Origin: Dysosmobacter sp. Marseille-Q4140
GTDB lineage: Bacteria > Bacillota > Clostridia > Oscillospirales > Oscillospiraceae
Reading direction: 5' to 3'
Assembly: GCA_018228705.1 (NCBI GenBank)
Contig: CP073694.1
Span: forward strand, 3,100,001-3,164,000
DNA: 64,000 nucleotides
Part shown: positions 17,974-26,700 of the stretch, one piece after another
How positions within the stretch are numbered: position 1 is the first letter of the stretch
Layout of the letters: the number at the start of each line of letters is the position of its first letter
Made by a program: the position numbers and the translations under genes
Notes under the pieces: generated by a model
Databases searched by the model: none
What the model saw: the letters and a program-made list of their open reading frames with translations, nothing else
Told to the model about the DNA's origin: nothing

Positions 17974-18663
17974 TCATGCGCCGTCCGCCGCCCGCCGCAG
18001 ACGCAGGTTGGCGCGGACCCGCCGCCGGATCCGGACCAGCTGGCGGTGGTAGACCGCCGCGCCCACCGCCGCCGCCAGAGCCGCGCCGCCCGCGGCGTCC
18101 AGCAGGGAGTGCTGCTTGATGAGCACGGTGGACAGGCAGATCAACACGGCCAGTGCCGTGGCGGCGACGCCGGGCCACCGGCGGCGCCGCAGGGAGGGGC
18201 AGTCCCACACGGCCCAGGCGGCGCCGATGGACCCCACCACATGGACCGAGGGGAACACGTTGGTGTTGGTGTCCACGGTGTACAGCGCGGCGATCCAGCG
18301 GGAGAAGAGATCCGTCCGGCCCGTCAGGTCCGGCCGCAGGTCCTGGCCGCTGGGGAGCAGGAACCAGATCAGCAGGCTCAGGAAAAAGCTGGCCGCCAGG
18401 AAGGCCATGTACCGCCGGAACCCGGCCCGGTCCGCCGCCAGCAGATACAGGCCCACGGCCACCAGCAGGGGATACCACAGGCAGTAGAACACCACAAAGA
18501 CCGGGCAGAAGGGGATCAGCCGGTCCAGAGGCAGCTGAGTGGCCCAGTATCCGTCGGTGATGAGCCGCTCCAGCAGGAAGAAGCAGATTAGATACACCGG
18601 TACCCACAGGGCATAGCGCAGCTCCCGCAGATAGGCGAGCCTGCGTTCCGGCAGCCGTTTCAT
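17974..18663 (-). CDS. PAP2-superfamily membrane phosphatase
   Basis: A 229-residue membrane protein with about six helices. It has the PAP2 motifs RP (in LRPDL), PSVH and KQHSLLD, the nucleophile being the last His. It resembles the inositol-phosphorylceramide-synthase-like branch more than undecaprenyl-diphosphate phosphatases. The likely role is lipid phosphate or phosphodiester turnover; the substrate is unknown. It ends in a highly Arg-rich cytosolic tail. Confidence 0.85.
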   Translation of the reverse strand: MKRLPERRLAYLRELRYALWVPVYLICFFLLERLITDGYWATQLPLDRLIPFCPVFVVFYCLWYPLLVAVGLYLLAADRAGFRRYMAFLAASFFLSLLIWFLLPSGQDLRPDLTGRTDLFSRWIAALYTVDTNTNVFPSVHVVGSIGAAWAVWDCPSLRRRRWPGVAATALAVLICLSTVLIKQHSLLDAAGGAALAAAVGAAVYHRQLVRIRRRVRANLRLRRAADGA

Positions 18664-18801
18664 GGTGTCCCCTCCTTTTTTTCTCTACGGTAGCACAGAT
18701 TTCCGGCGGCTCCGTGAACAATCCGCAAAGAAATTGTGAACGTTTTGAACAGTCCTGAAGAGAGGATGCCCGGCGCCCGGCGGTTTTAACCCCTTTGGCG
18801 C

Positions 18802-18835
18802 AAAAAAAGAGAGCCGCTTGCGGCGGCTCTCTTTT
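18802..18835 (-). terminator. terminator after the ABC transporter unit
   Basis: A 10-bp stem (about 18808-18817 with 18823-18832) with T-run on the minus strand, just downstream of the second permease gene. Confidence 0.85.
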
Positions 18836-18842
18836 GCGTGGG

Positions 18843-19829
18843 TCAGCGTTCCTCACGGAAGTAGGCAAGGCCCAGACTGGCGGGGGGCTGGTTCTCCCGC
18901 TTTTTCCGCAGGGAGGTGATGATCAGCACCGCGATGGTGACCAGGTACGGCAGCATCTTGAACAGCTCGATGTCCTTCCGGGCCAGGCCGGGGATGATGA
19001 GGTACACCCAGAACAAGAAGCCGAACAGATAGGAGCCCCAGATGGCGTTGACGGAGCGCCAGGTGGCGAAGATGACCAGGGCCACGGCCAGCCAGCCCAG
19101 AGACTCGATGGTGCCGTCGTTGGCCCAGGTGCCCTTGATGTAGTCCATGGTGTAGTACAATCCGCCAAGACCCGAGATACCGGCGCCGATACAGGTGGCC
19201 AGGTACTTGTTGCGGGTGACGTCAATGCCGGCGGCGTCGGCGGTGGCCGGGTTCTCGCCCACGGCCCGCAGGTTCAGGCCCCGGCGGGTGCGGTTGAGGA
19301 ACACGTGCATGACGACGGCGATGATGATGGCCAGATACACCATGAAGCCGTAGCTGAACAGCAGCTTTCCCACGACCCCGAGGCCGGACAGGCCGGGGAT
19401 GGTGGCCCGGTAGGCGGCGCTGGTGGCGGAGACGGAGATCTGGCCCACGCCGCCGGCCATGGTGTTGAGGCTGCCGCCGAAGAAGTTGGCAAGGCCCCCG
19501 CCGAAGATGGTCAGGGTCAGGCCGGTGACGTTCTGGTTGGCCCGGAGGGTGATGGTCAGGAAGCTGTACAGCAGGCCGCCCAGGGCCGAGGCCGCGAAGG
19601 CCGCCACCAGGGAGATCAGCACGCACAGGATGGCGGAGGGAGAGGCGGTGCTGCCCTCGTAGAAGAAGGCCGCCGCCAGACCGGAGATGCCGCCCAGGTA
19701 CATGATGCCCGGGACGCCCAGGTTCAGGTTGCCGGATTTCTCCGTCAGGATCTCGCCGATGGCGCCGTACATGATGACGGTGCCGAAGCAGATGGAGGAT
19801 TGCAGCAGACGGATGACCACTTCATTCAT
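18843..19829 (-). CDS. ABC transporter permease (BMP/nucleoside type), second subunit
   Basis: A 328-residue inner-membrane permease of the branched-chain/ribose-like superfamily (NupQ/YufQ type) with about nine helices. The cytosolic coupling loop carries the EAA-like GENPATADAAGI motif. Its start overlaps the stop of the first permease gene (ATGA). Together with the two-domain ATPase and the lipoprotein it forms an importer for nucleosides or purine-like compounds. The C terminus is extended by a charged tail. Confidence 0.93.
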   Translation of the reverse strand: MNEVVIRLLQSSICFGTVIMYGAIGEILTEKSGNLNLGVPGIMYLGGISGLAAAFFYEGSTASPSAILCVLISLVAAFAASALGGLLYSFLTITLRANQNVTGLTLTIFGGGLANFFGGSLNTMAGGVGQISVSATSAAYRATIPGLSGLGVVGKLLFSYGFMVYLAIIIAVVMHVFLNRTRRGLNLRAVGENPATADAAGIDVTRNKYLATCIGAGISGLGGLYYTMDYIKGTWANDGTIESLGWLAVALVIFATWRSVNAIWGSYLFGFLFWVYLIIPGLARKDIELFKMLPYLVTIAVLIITSLRKKRENQPPASLGLAYFREER

Positions 19830-20935
19830 TTTTCCTCGGCCTCCTTTCTGCCACGGAAGATGACCCGGTAGTTGATGAAGAACTCACTGCCCAGGATGAA
19901 GAACAGGATGATGCCGGTGATGATGTTGGAGGCATAGTCGTTGAGGTTGAACTGAGAGGCGATCTGGATGGCGCCCTTCTGCAAAAAGACCAGCAGGAAG
20001 GAGATCAGGATCATGACGAAGGTGTTGAACTTGGCCAGCCACGCCACGATGATGGCGGTGAAGCCCCGGCCGCCGGCAGTGGCGGTGGAGATGGTGTGGC
20101 TGACGCCCGCCACCTCCATAAAGCCAGCCAGGCCGCAGATGGCGCCAGAGATGGCCATGGTGCGGATGGTGACCTTCCGGACGTTGATGCCGGCGTAGCG
20201 GGCGGTGTTCTCGGAGTCGCCCACCACGGAGATTTCATAGCCATGCTTGGAGTGCTTGAGGTAGATGTACATGCCCACGGTCAGGGCCAGCACCAAAATC
20301 ACGTTGAGCCCGTAATTCTGGCCCAGCACCGCCGGGAACCAGCCGTAGCCGGTCATCTGGTTGATGACGCCCACGGTGTTGGAGCCGATGGGGTTTTCCC
20401 ACATGGCCACGCAGTAGCTGGTGATCTGGATGGCCACGTAGTTCATCATCAGGGTGAACAGGGTCTCGTTGGTGTTCCAGACGGCCTTGAACACGGCGGG
20501 GATCACGCCCCAGAGGCACCCGCACAGCAGGCTCACCACCGCCATGACCACCAGCAGCGCGGGGGTGGGCAGCGCGCTGCCGTAGGCCCGCATGATGCCG
20601 GCGGTGATGACGCCGCCGATGAGGATCTGACCCTCGGCGCCGATGTTCCAGAACTTCATCTTGAAGGCGGGGGCCAGGCCCACGCCAATGCACAGCAGCA
20701 TCATGGCGTCCCGGATGGTGACCCAGGACCGGCGCTCCGTACCGAAGGCGCCGTCGAAGATGGCCTCATACACCTGCACGGGGTTCAGCTTGGTGACCGC
20801 GAAGATGAACAGGCCGCTGACCACCAGGGACAAAATCACGCCGATCACGCGGATGCCCCACGCCTTGGGCGTGGCGATGGCGTCCCGCTTGGCGATGCGG
20901 AGCAGAGGCTCCTTGTGTTGCTTGACCTGGCTCAT
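19826..20935 (-). CDS. ABC transporter permease (BMP/nucleoside type), first subunit
   Basis: A 369-residue permease (NupP/YufP type) with about ten helices and the coupling-loop motif GDSENTARYAGI. Its start overlaps the ATPase gene by 4 bases. Both permeases keep the arrangement known from Bacillus nupNOPQ and from the purine-nucleoside transporter PnrA/BmpA systems. Confidence 0.93.
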   Translation of the reverse strand: MSQVKQHKEPLLRIAKRDAIATPKAWGIRVIGVILSLVVSGLFIFAVTKLNPVQVYEAIFDGAFGTERRSWVTIRDAMMLLCIGVGLAPAFKMKFWNIGAEGQILIGGVITAGIMRAYGSALPTPALLVVMAVVSLLCGCLWGVIPAVFKAVWNTNETLFTLMMNYVAIQITSYCVAMWENPIGSNTVGVINQMTGYGWFPAVLGQNYGLNVILVLALTVGMYIYLKHSKHGYEISVVGDSENTARYAGINVRKVTIRTMAISGAICGLAGFMEVAGVSHTISTATAGGRGFTAIIVAWLAKFNTFVMILISFLLVFLQKGAIQIASQFNLNDYASNIITGIILFFILGSEFFINYRVIFRGRKEAEEK

Positions 20936-22509
20936 ACCGCCGCGCCCTCCTTTCTGAACTTGGTCATCAGCAGACCCACTTCCTCCTTGGTAGTAGTCCG
21001 GGCGTCCACGACGCCGCTGACCTGTCCGCCGCAGAGCACCAGGATCCGGTCACACAGCTCCAGCAGCACGTCCAGATCCTCGCCCACGTAGACTACGGCC
21101 ACGCCCTTGAGCTTTTCCGCCGTCAGCAGGTTGTAGATGGTGTAGGAGGTGTTGATGTCCAGGCCCCGGACGGCGTAGGCCGTCATCAGCACGGAGGGCT
21201 CCTGGGCGATCTCCCGGCCCACCAGCACCTTCTGCACGTTGCCGCCGGAGAGGCGGCGGACAGGGGTGTTGAGGCTGGGGGTCAGCACGTCCAGCTCCGT
21301 CTTCACCTTCTCCGCCAGCTCCCGGGGGGGCTTGCGGTTGAGGAGGGGGCCGGCGCCGGAGCGGTAGGTCTTGAGCATCATGTTGTCCACCATGCCCATG
21401 GAGCCCACCAGGCCCATGCCCAGCCGGTCCTCCGGCACGAAGGCCATGGACACGCCGATGCTGTGGATCTGCCGGGCGGTCTTGCCCAGCAGATCTTCGC
21501 CCGCGCGGTCCACGGGGGCATGGGTGCCGGCGATGGGTTCGTCGGGTGCAGGGGGATGGTAGATGACGTGGGAGCCGGGCTGGGTGGGGCGGAGGCCGGC
21601 GATGGCCTCCAGCAGCTCCTTCTGGCCGCTGCCTGCGATGCCCGCGATGCCCAGGATCTCGCCGCCGAAGGCCTCGAAGGACACGTGGTCCAGGGCCTTG
21701 ACCCCGTCGGCGCTCAGCACCGTCAGGTCTTTGACCTCCAGCCGCAGATGGCGGTTTTCCACCAGGGGCCGGTCGATGTTCAGCGTGACGGCGTGTCCCA
21801 CCATCATGTCGGTCAGCTTCTGGGGATTGGTGTCGGCGGTGGCCACGTCGCCGATGTACTGGCCCTTGCGCAGCACCGCCACCCGGTCGGAGACCTCCAT
21901 GACCTCGTTGAGCTTGTGGGTGATGATGACCATAGCCTTGCCGTCGGCCTTCATGTTGCGCATGACGTCGAAGAGCCGGTCCGTCTCCTGAGGGGTCAGC
22001 ACGGCGGTGGGCTCATCCAAAATCAGAATGTCCGCGCCCCGGTACAAAACCTTCACGATCTCCACGGTCTGCTTTTCGGAGACGGACATATTGTAGACTT
22101 TTTTATTGGGGTCGATCACAAAGCCGTATTTGTCGCAGATCTCGTTGATCCTGGCGGCCGCGGCCTTCAGGTCCAGCTTCTGCCTGCCCTCCAGGCCCAG
22201 GACGATGTTTTCCGCGGCGGTGAACACGTCCACCAGCTTGAAGTGCTGGTGGATCATGCCGATGCCGCAGTCGAAGGCGTCCTTGGGGGAGGCGATGGTG
22301 ACGGCCTGGCCGTTCACCAGGATCTCGCCCTCGTCGGGGAAGTAGATGCCGGCCAGCATGTTCATGAGGGTGGTCTTGCCGCTGCCGTTTTCGCCCAGCA
22401 GAGACAGGATCTCTCCTCGTTTGATGTCCAGCGAGACGTGGTCATTGGCGACCACCTTGCCGAACCGCTTGGTGATGTGCTTCATTTGAATGGCGTAGGT
22501 TTGTTCCAA
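20932..22509 (-). CDS. ABC transporter ATPase with two nucleotide-binding domains
   Basis: A 525-residue duplicated ATPase (NupO/YufO, RbsA-like). The first domain is complete: Walker A GENGSGKTT, Q-loop, signature SVSEKQ, Walker B ILILDEPT and the switch His. The second is degenerate in the usual way, with GIAGSGQKE for Walker A, an intact LSGGNVQK signature, and AYAVRGLD instead of DEPTRGLD. So one active ATP site of the pair is likely. It drives import through the two permeases. Confidence 0.95.
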   Translation of the reverse strand: MEQTYAIQMKHITKRFGKVVANDHVSLDIKRGEILSLLGENGSGKTTLMNMLAGIYFPDEGEILVNGQAVTIASPKDAFDCGIGMIHQHFKLVDVFTAAENIVLGLEGRQKLDLKAAAARINEICDKYGFVIDPNKKVYNMSVSEKQTVEIVKVLYRGADILILDEPTAVLTPQETDRLFDVMRNMKADGKAMVIITHKLNEVMEVSDRVAVLRKGQYIGDVATADTNPQKLTDMMVGHAVTLNIDRPLVENRHLRLEVKDLTVLSADGVKALDHVSFEAFGGEILGIAGIAGSGQKELLEAIAGLRPTQPGSHVIYHPPAPDEPIAGTHAPVDRAGEDLLGKTARQIHSIGVSMAFVPEDRLGMGLVGSMGMVDNMMLKTYRSGAGPLLNRKPPRELAEKVKTELDVLTPSLNTPVRRLSGGNVQKVLVGREIAQEPSVLMTAYAVRGLDINTSYTIYNLLTAEKLKGVAVVYVGEDLDVLLELCDRILVLCGGQVSGVVDARTTTKEEVGLLMTKFRKEGAAV

Positions 22510-22603
22510 GCGAATCTTCCTTTCTTTTAGTTCAGGCGTGCCCTCCGGAGGGAAAAGAAAAGGGAAAAGACCCCGGCGGCCTGCCTGCCGCGAAGGGAGT
22601 TTG

Positions 22604-22638
22604 GAAAAAGGGGCTGCCCCAGGGCAGCCCCCTTTTCG
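22604..22638 (-). terminator. intercistronic terminator between the BMP lipoprotein gene and the ATPase gene
   Basis: A 14-bp stem with T-run on the minus strand, placed 100 bases before the ATPase start. It is probably leaky, so that the binding protein is made in excess over the membrane subunits. Confidence 0.8.
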
Positions 22639-22646
22639 GTCGGAAT

Positions 22647-23918
22647 TTAGTTGTTGTTGAGCTCGGTGATGCCGTCGATGCGCAGGTCGAAGTAGGGAGC
22701 GCTGCGGTACACGGACTCCTGGAAGGCGCCGTCGGCGATGACGTTCTCGGTGGGACCCTCGAACACCACGTCGCCGGTGGCGAAGTCGATGATGGAGAAG
22801 TTGACCTCATACTCGGTGACGGTCTCGCCGCCCACGGTGAACTTGGAGGTGTCAAACACCTTCAGGCTGCCGTCAGTAATGCCGGCCCAAGCGGCGTCGA
22901 CGGCCTCCTGAGTGCCCTCGGCGCAGCTCTCGCCCAGAGCGGAGATCATGACGGCGCCGTCGGCAATGCCGGTGGCGTAGTCGGCGGGGATCTCCTCGCC
23001 GGCCACGAACTTCTCCAGAGTGGCCTGGTACAGGACGGACCAGTTGTTCTGGGCGGAGGTCAGGGCGGCGGTGGGAGCCACGGACAGCATGTCGATGTTG
23101 TAGCCCACGGAGTAGGCCACGGTGCCCTTGTCCAGAGCCTCCTGGACGGCAGAGGGAGCGCCGGTGGAGTCGGCGTGCTGGCCGATGATGACGCAGCCGC
23201 GGGCCATCAGGGTGTTGGCAGCTTCGCCCTCAGCCACGGGATCATACCAGGAGTTGGTGTACTGCACGTCCATGTGGGCCTCGGGGACGATGGACTGGAT
23301 GCCCAGCAGGAAGGCGGTGTAGCCGCAGACCACCTCGGCGTAGGGGAAGGCGCCCACGTAGCCCACATAGGGATCGGTGACGGTGCCGGCGTCCATCAGC
23401 TCCTTGAGCTTCATGCCGGCCACGACGCCGGAGACATAGCGGGACTCATAGGTGTAGGGGAAGATGTTCTTGAAGTTGTCCAGGCCCGCAACGCCGGCCT
23501 GGTCGCCGGTACAGGAGACGAAGGTGATATCGCTGTACTCACGGGCGGCCTGGAGCATGTAGGTCTGATGGCCGTAGGAGTCGGAGAAGATGATGTTGCA
23601 GCCCTGCTCCGCCAGGTCCACGGCGGCGTCGTAGCAGTTCTGGTCCTCGGCGATGTTGTACTTCATGATCACCTGGCTGTCCACGTCGATGCCCATGGCC
23701 TCGCAGGCGGCGGTCAGGCCCTCGATGTGGGCGGCGTCGTAGCCGGAGTTGATGTCGTGAACGCAGATCAGGCCGATCTTCACGTCGACGGCGGTCTCCT
23801 CGGTGGCGGTGTCGTCCGTAGTGGTTTCTTCCTCAGTCGCGGTGTCGTCCCCGCCGCCGCAGGCTACCAGGGAGAGCGCCATCAGCAGGGCGAGAAGCAG
23901 TGCAAGAAACTTCTTCAT
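22647..23918 (-). CDS. BMP-family substrate-binding lipoprotein
   Basis: A 423-residue Bmp/PnrA-like binding protein anchored outside the cell. The signal peptide ends in a lipobox with Cys20 (LVAC), followed by a Thr/Glu-rich linker. The two-lobe periplasmic-binding fold follows. Characterised relatives bind purine nucleosides; some bind other nitrogen compounds. ATG 23918 is chosen for GGAGG upstream and the clean signal peptide. First gene of the ABC unit; its promoter is at 23988-24016. A purine role is supported by the neighbouring yge-type genes but is inferred. Confidence 0.93.
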   Translation of the reverse strand: MKKFLALLLALLMALSLVACGGGDDTATEEETTTDDTATEETAVDVKIGLICVHDINSGYDAAHIEGLTAACEAMGIDVDSQVIMKYNIAEDQNCYDAAVDLAEQGCNIIFSDSYGHQTYMLQAAREYSDITFVSCTGDQAGVAGLDNFKNIFPYTYESRYVSGVVAGMKLKELMDAGTVTDPYVGYVGAFPYAEVVCGYTAFLLGIQSIVPEAHMDVQYTNSWYDPVAEGEAANTLMARGCVIIGQHADSTGAPSAVQEALDKGTVAYSVGYNIDMLSVAPTAALTSAQNNWSVLYQATLEKFVAGEEIPADYATGIADGAVMISALGESCAEGTQEAVDAAWAGITDGSLKVFDTSKFTVGGETVTEYEVNFSIIDFATGDVVFEGPTENVIADGAFQESVYRSAPYFDLRIDGITELNNN

Positions 23919-23987
23919 TCTGTTTTCCTCCTTCAAAATCGTTGGAACAGCTTGTAGGGACTTACAGGGATGACTTTGCCTACTGAC

Positions 23988-24016
23988 ATCATACAAGTTC
24001 CCGGAAAAAAATTCAA
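23988..24016 (-). promoter_or_regulatory. promoter of the ABC transporter unit
   Basis: On the minus strand TTGAAT (24011-24016), 17 bp, TATGAT (23988-23993). The bases just before -10 (GGGAACTTG) and the A-rich stretch upstream resemble the dpaL and regulator promoters. Confidence 0.7.
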
Positions 24017-24111
24017 CTAAATTTTTGGTTTTTATCGTTGGATGGACCATAAAAAATCCGTTCAGATAGGTTAACCTTTGTTAAAAATCGACAAAAAACA
24101 AATTGAAAAAA

Positions 24112-24143
24112 CAAAAAAGGAGAGCGGATGATCCGCTCTCCTT
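24112..24143 (-). terminator. terminator after arcC
   Basis: AAGGAGAGCGGAT pairs with its complement over 24117-24143, followed on the minus strand by a T-run. It separates the ygeY-ygeW-arcC unit from the ABC unit. Confidence 0.88.
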
Positions 24144-24189
24144 GTAGAAATCTCACAGATCGACCTTTCCGCCCGGAGGGCGGCGCAGA

Positions 24190-25125
24190 TCACTGGGAGA
24201 TCGAGGTGCCGGTCTTTCCGGCAATGCCGTCCTTGGCCTTCTCCAGCAGGGTGATCAGGGCCGTGCGGCCGGGCTTGGACTCGGCGAACTTCACGGCGGC
24301 CTGAACCTTGGGCAGCATGGAGCCGGGGGCGAACTGGCCCTCCGCCTCGTACTTCTTGGCCTCGGCCGGGGTCAGGTGGTCCAGCCACTGCTGGTCGGGC
24401 TTGCCGAAGTTGACAGCCACCTTTTCAACGGCGGTGAGGATGATGAGTGCGTCCGCGTCCAGCTCCTCCGCCAGCAGCTCAGAGGCGAAGTCCTTGTCAA
24501 TGACAGCGCCCGCGCCCTTGAGGTGGTTGCCCTCGGTGTTGTAGACCGGGATGCCGCCGCCGCCGCAGGCCACGGCCACATGTCCGGCGTCCACCAGGGC
24601 CCGGATGGTTTCGATCTCCACGATGGCCTTGGGCTTGGGAGAGGCCACGCAGCGGCGCCAGCCGCGGCCGGCGTCCTCCATCACGGCGTTGCCGCGGCGG
24701 CGCATCTCCTCGGCCTCCTCCTCGGTCATGAAGGTGCCGATGGGCTTGGTGGGGTTCTGGAAGGCCGGATCCTGGGGGTCCACCTGGACCTGGGTCAGGA
24801 TGGTGGCCACCGGCTTGTGGATGCCCCGGTCCAGCAGCTCCTCCCGTAGGGAGTTCTGCAGGTCGTAGCCGATATAGCCCTGGCTCATGGCCGTGCACAC
24901 GGACATGGGGGCGATGGGGTGGCTCTTGTCCTCGCGGGACAGAGTGGTCATGGCGATGTTGATCATGCCCACCTGGGGGCCGTTGCCGTGGGCCACCACG
25001 ACCTCGTGGCCCTCTTCGATCAGGTCGGCGATGGCCTTGGCCGTGTGCTTCACGGCGGCCATCTGCTCCGGCAGGTTGTTGCCCAGGGCGTTGCCGCCCA
25101 GGGCGATGACGATCCGTTTGCCCAT
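24190..25125 (-). CDS. arcC: carbamate kinase
   Basis: Makes ATP from carbamoyl phosphate and ADP, releasing carbamate that decays to ammonia and CO2. The 311 residues start with the amino-acid-kinase motif ALGGNALG; HGNGPQVG and ACGGGGIPV are the family's substrate loops. It corresponds to E. coli YqeA in the purine-degradation cluster. It follows ygeW, whose product would yield the carbamoyl phosphate, so substrate-level ATP formation is the likely job. No ornithine carbamoyltransferase or arginine deiminase gene is present. Confidence 0.96.
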   Translation of the reverse strand: MGKRIVIALGGNALGNNLPEQMAAVKHTAKAIADLIEEGHEVVVAHGNGPQVGMINIAMTTLSREDKSHPIAPMSVCTAMSQGYIGYDLQNSLREELLDRGIHKPVATILTQVQVDPQDPAFQNPTKPIGTFMTEEEAEEMRRRGNAVMEDAGRGWRRCVASPKPKAIVEIETIRALVDAGHVAVACGGGGIPVYNTEGNHLKGAGAVIDKDFASELLAEELDADALIILTAVEKVAVNFGKPDQQWLDHLTPAEAKKYEAEGQFAPGSMLPKVQAAVKFAESKPGRTALITLLEKAKDGIAGKTGTSISQ

Positions 25126-25163
25126 AATGGTGTATCCCCTTTACATAGTCAGACTATCTGATA

Positions 25164-25200
25164 GTTTTGGCGGGAATAAGCATGCTATTCCCGCCAAAAC
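25164..25200. repeat. perfect inverted repeat between ygeW and arcC
   Basis: A 15-bp perfect stem (25164-25178 with 25186-25200) around the loop AGCATGC. It is not followed by a T-run on the minus strand, so an mRNA processing or stability element is as likely as a terminator. Confidence 0.75.
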
Positions 25201-25228
25201 CGAAAAGTCTCGAAAATATTTCAGAATC

Positions 25229-26419
25229 TTAGAAGCGCTTGCGCTTGTCGGCGCCGTCCAGAGCCATCAGGGCGGACACGGGGTCCTTCACCTTGCTCAT
25301 CATGATCATGGCGGCGATGACATAGGGCTTGTAGCTGGCTTCCTTGTACAGGGGGTTGATGTAGCGGTCGAACACGGAGTTGTCCACCTCGCCCTCCTTG
25401 CAGCTCAGGCCGGTGATGTCGGCGGGCAGGCAGTGCATGTACAGGGCCTTGCCGTTCTTGGTCCGCTTCATCATCTCCTCAGTGCAGCTCCAGTTCTTGA
25501 ACTGGGCGTTCTGAGCCAGCAGCTGCTTCTCCAGAGCGTCGATGCCAGCCTGGTCACCGGCCTGATACAGCTTGGTGCGCTGCTCCATGGCGGCGAAGGG
25601 AGCCCAGGACTTGGGATAGACGATGTCGGCGCCGTCGAAGGCCTCCTCCATCGTGGCGACCTTCTTGTAGCTGCCGCCGGTAGCGGCGGCGTTCTTCTTG
25701 GCGATCTCCTCCACCTCGGGCATGACGTCATAGCCCTCGGGATGGGCCAGGACCACGTCCATGCCGAAGCGGGTCATCAGGCCGATGACGCCCTGGGGCA
25801 CGGACAGGGGCTTGCCGTAGGAGGGGCTGTAGGCCCAGGTCATGGCGATCTTCTTGCCCTTGAGGTTCTCCACGCCGCCGAACTCATGGATGATGTGCAG
25901 CATGTCGGCCATGCACTGGGTGGGATGGTCCACGTCGCACTGCAGGTTCACCAGGGTGGGCTGCTGCTCCAGGATGCCGTCGCGGTAGCCCTCCTTCACG
26001 GCGTCCATGAAGGTCTTCTGATACTTGTGGCCCTCGCCGATGAACATGTCGTCCCGGATGCCGATGACGTCGGCCATGAAGGAGACCATGTTGGCGGTCT
26101 CACGGACGGTCTCGCCGTGGGCGATCTGGCTCTTCTTCTCGTCCAGATCCTGGACGGTCAGGCCCAGCAGGTTGCAGGCGGAGGCGAAGGAGAAGCGGGT
26201 GCGGGTGGAGTTGTCGCGGAAGATGGAGATGCCCAGGCCGGAGTCGAAGATCCGGGTGGACTTATTGCGCTCACGCAGGTCCCGCAGGGCATCGGCCACA
26301 GTGAAGATGGCGTCCAGCTCCTCGTCGGTCTTGTCCCAGGTCCAGTAGAAGTCGGACTTGTACATGTTGTTGATGTGCAGGGTTTCCAGATGCTTGGCCA
26401 GCTCGATGGTCTTAGACAT
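25229..26419 (-). CDS. ygeW: knotted carbamoyltransferase YgeW
   Basis: A 396-residue transcarbamylase. The carbamoyl-phosphate site S-T-R-T-R is in FRDNSTRTRFSF, the catalytic HPTQ motif and HCLPAD are present, and the protein is longer than ornithine or aspartate transcarbamylases, as the knotted YgeW group is. In purine breakdown it is thought to run towards phosphorolysis of a ureido compound, giving carbamoyl phosphate for the next gene's carbamate kinase. GGAGAG lies before the ATG. An inverted repeat TGTAAT-N10-ATTACA (26442-26463) lies upstream. Confidence 0.94.
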   Translation of the reverse strand: MSKTIELAKHLETLHINNMYKSDFYWTWDKTDEELDAIFTVADALRDLRERNKSTRIFDSGLGISIFRDNSTRTRFSFASACNLLGLTVQDLDEKKSQIAHGETVRETANMVSFMADVIGIRDDMFIGEGHKYQKTFMDAVKEGYRDGILEQQPTLVNLQCDVDHPTQCMADMLHIIHEFGGVENLKGKKIAMTWAYSPSYGKPLSVPQGVIGLMTRFGMDVVLAHPEGYDVMPEVEEIAKKNAAATGGSYKKVATMEEAFDGADIVYPKSWAPFAAMEQRTKLYQAGDQAGIDALEKQLLAQNAQFKNWSCTEEMMKRTKNGKALYMHCLPADITGLSCKEGEVDNSVFDRYINPLYKEASYKPYVIAAMIMMSKVKDPVSALMALDGADKRKRF

Positions 26420-26441
26420 AGTCAGCTCTCCTTATCAAGTA

Positions 26442-26463
26442 TGTAATTACAGTGAATATTACA
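26442..26463. promoter_or_regulatory. inverted repeat upstream of ygeW
   Basis: TGTAAT and ATTACA arms 10 bp apart, about 20 bases before the ygeW ATG. It could be an operator for a ygeW-arcC promoter; this is pattern only. Confidence 0.3.
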
Positions 26464-26510
26464 GCAAATGGCCGGTATGTGGATCTCCGCCCCGTTTTCT
26501 CCGGAGGGGG

Positions 26511-26697
26511 GCCAGGGGGAACCTAAGGGTTCTCCCGGTTGATTTGCCGCAGGCAAATCAAGGGAGTTCAATCATTTTTGCCGCGGCGTGTACGTGGCAA
26601 AAATCCATTGACCCGTGCGCCTTGGGCGCACACACCAGTGACGCGGCGTCACTGGTGGTGGGGGAGGTCGAGGGGGAGCCTGCTCCCCCTCGAGAAC
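26511..26697 (-). repeat. six-hairpin repeat element, copy A (after ygeY)
   Basis: Six consecutive stem-loops: 26516-26536, 26539-26561 (TTGATTTGCC/GGCAAATCAA), 26574-26604, 26615-26631, 26633-26657 (CACCAGTGACG/CGTCACTGGTG) and 26668-26693. Read in the ygeY direction the array begins 7 bases after the ygeY stop codon. A homologous array (copy B, 44207-44442) follows rplA in the same relative orientation, and many differences between the copies are paired within stems. No protein is encoded. It fills the 281-base gap before ygeW. Confidence 0.9.
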
Positions 26698-26700
26698 GTC

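Noticed and set aside
26511..26697. CRISPR-like or integron-like array at the hairpin repeats
   Set aside because: The stems are unlike one another, there are no regular spacers and no cas or integrase gene; the two copies are single dispersed elements.
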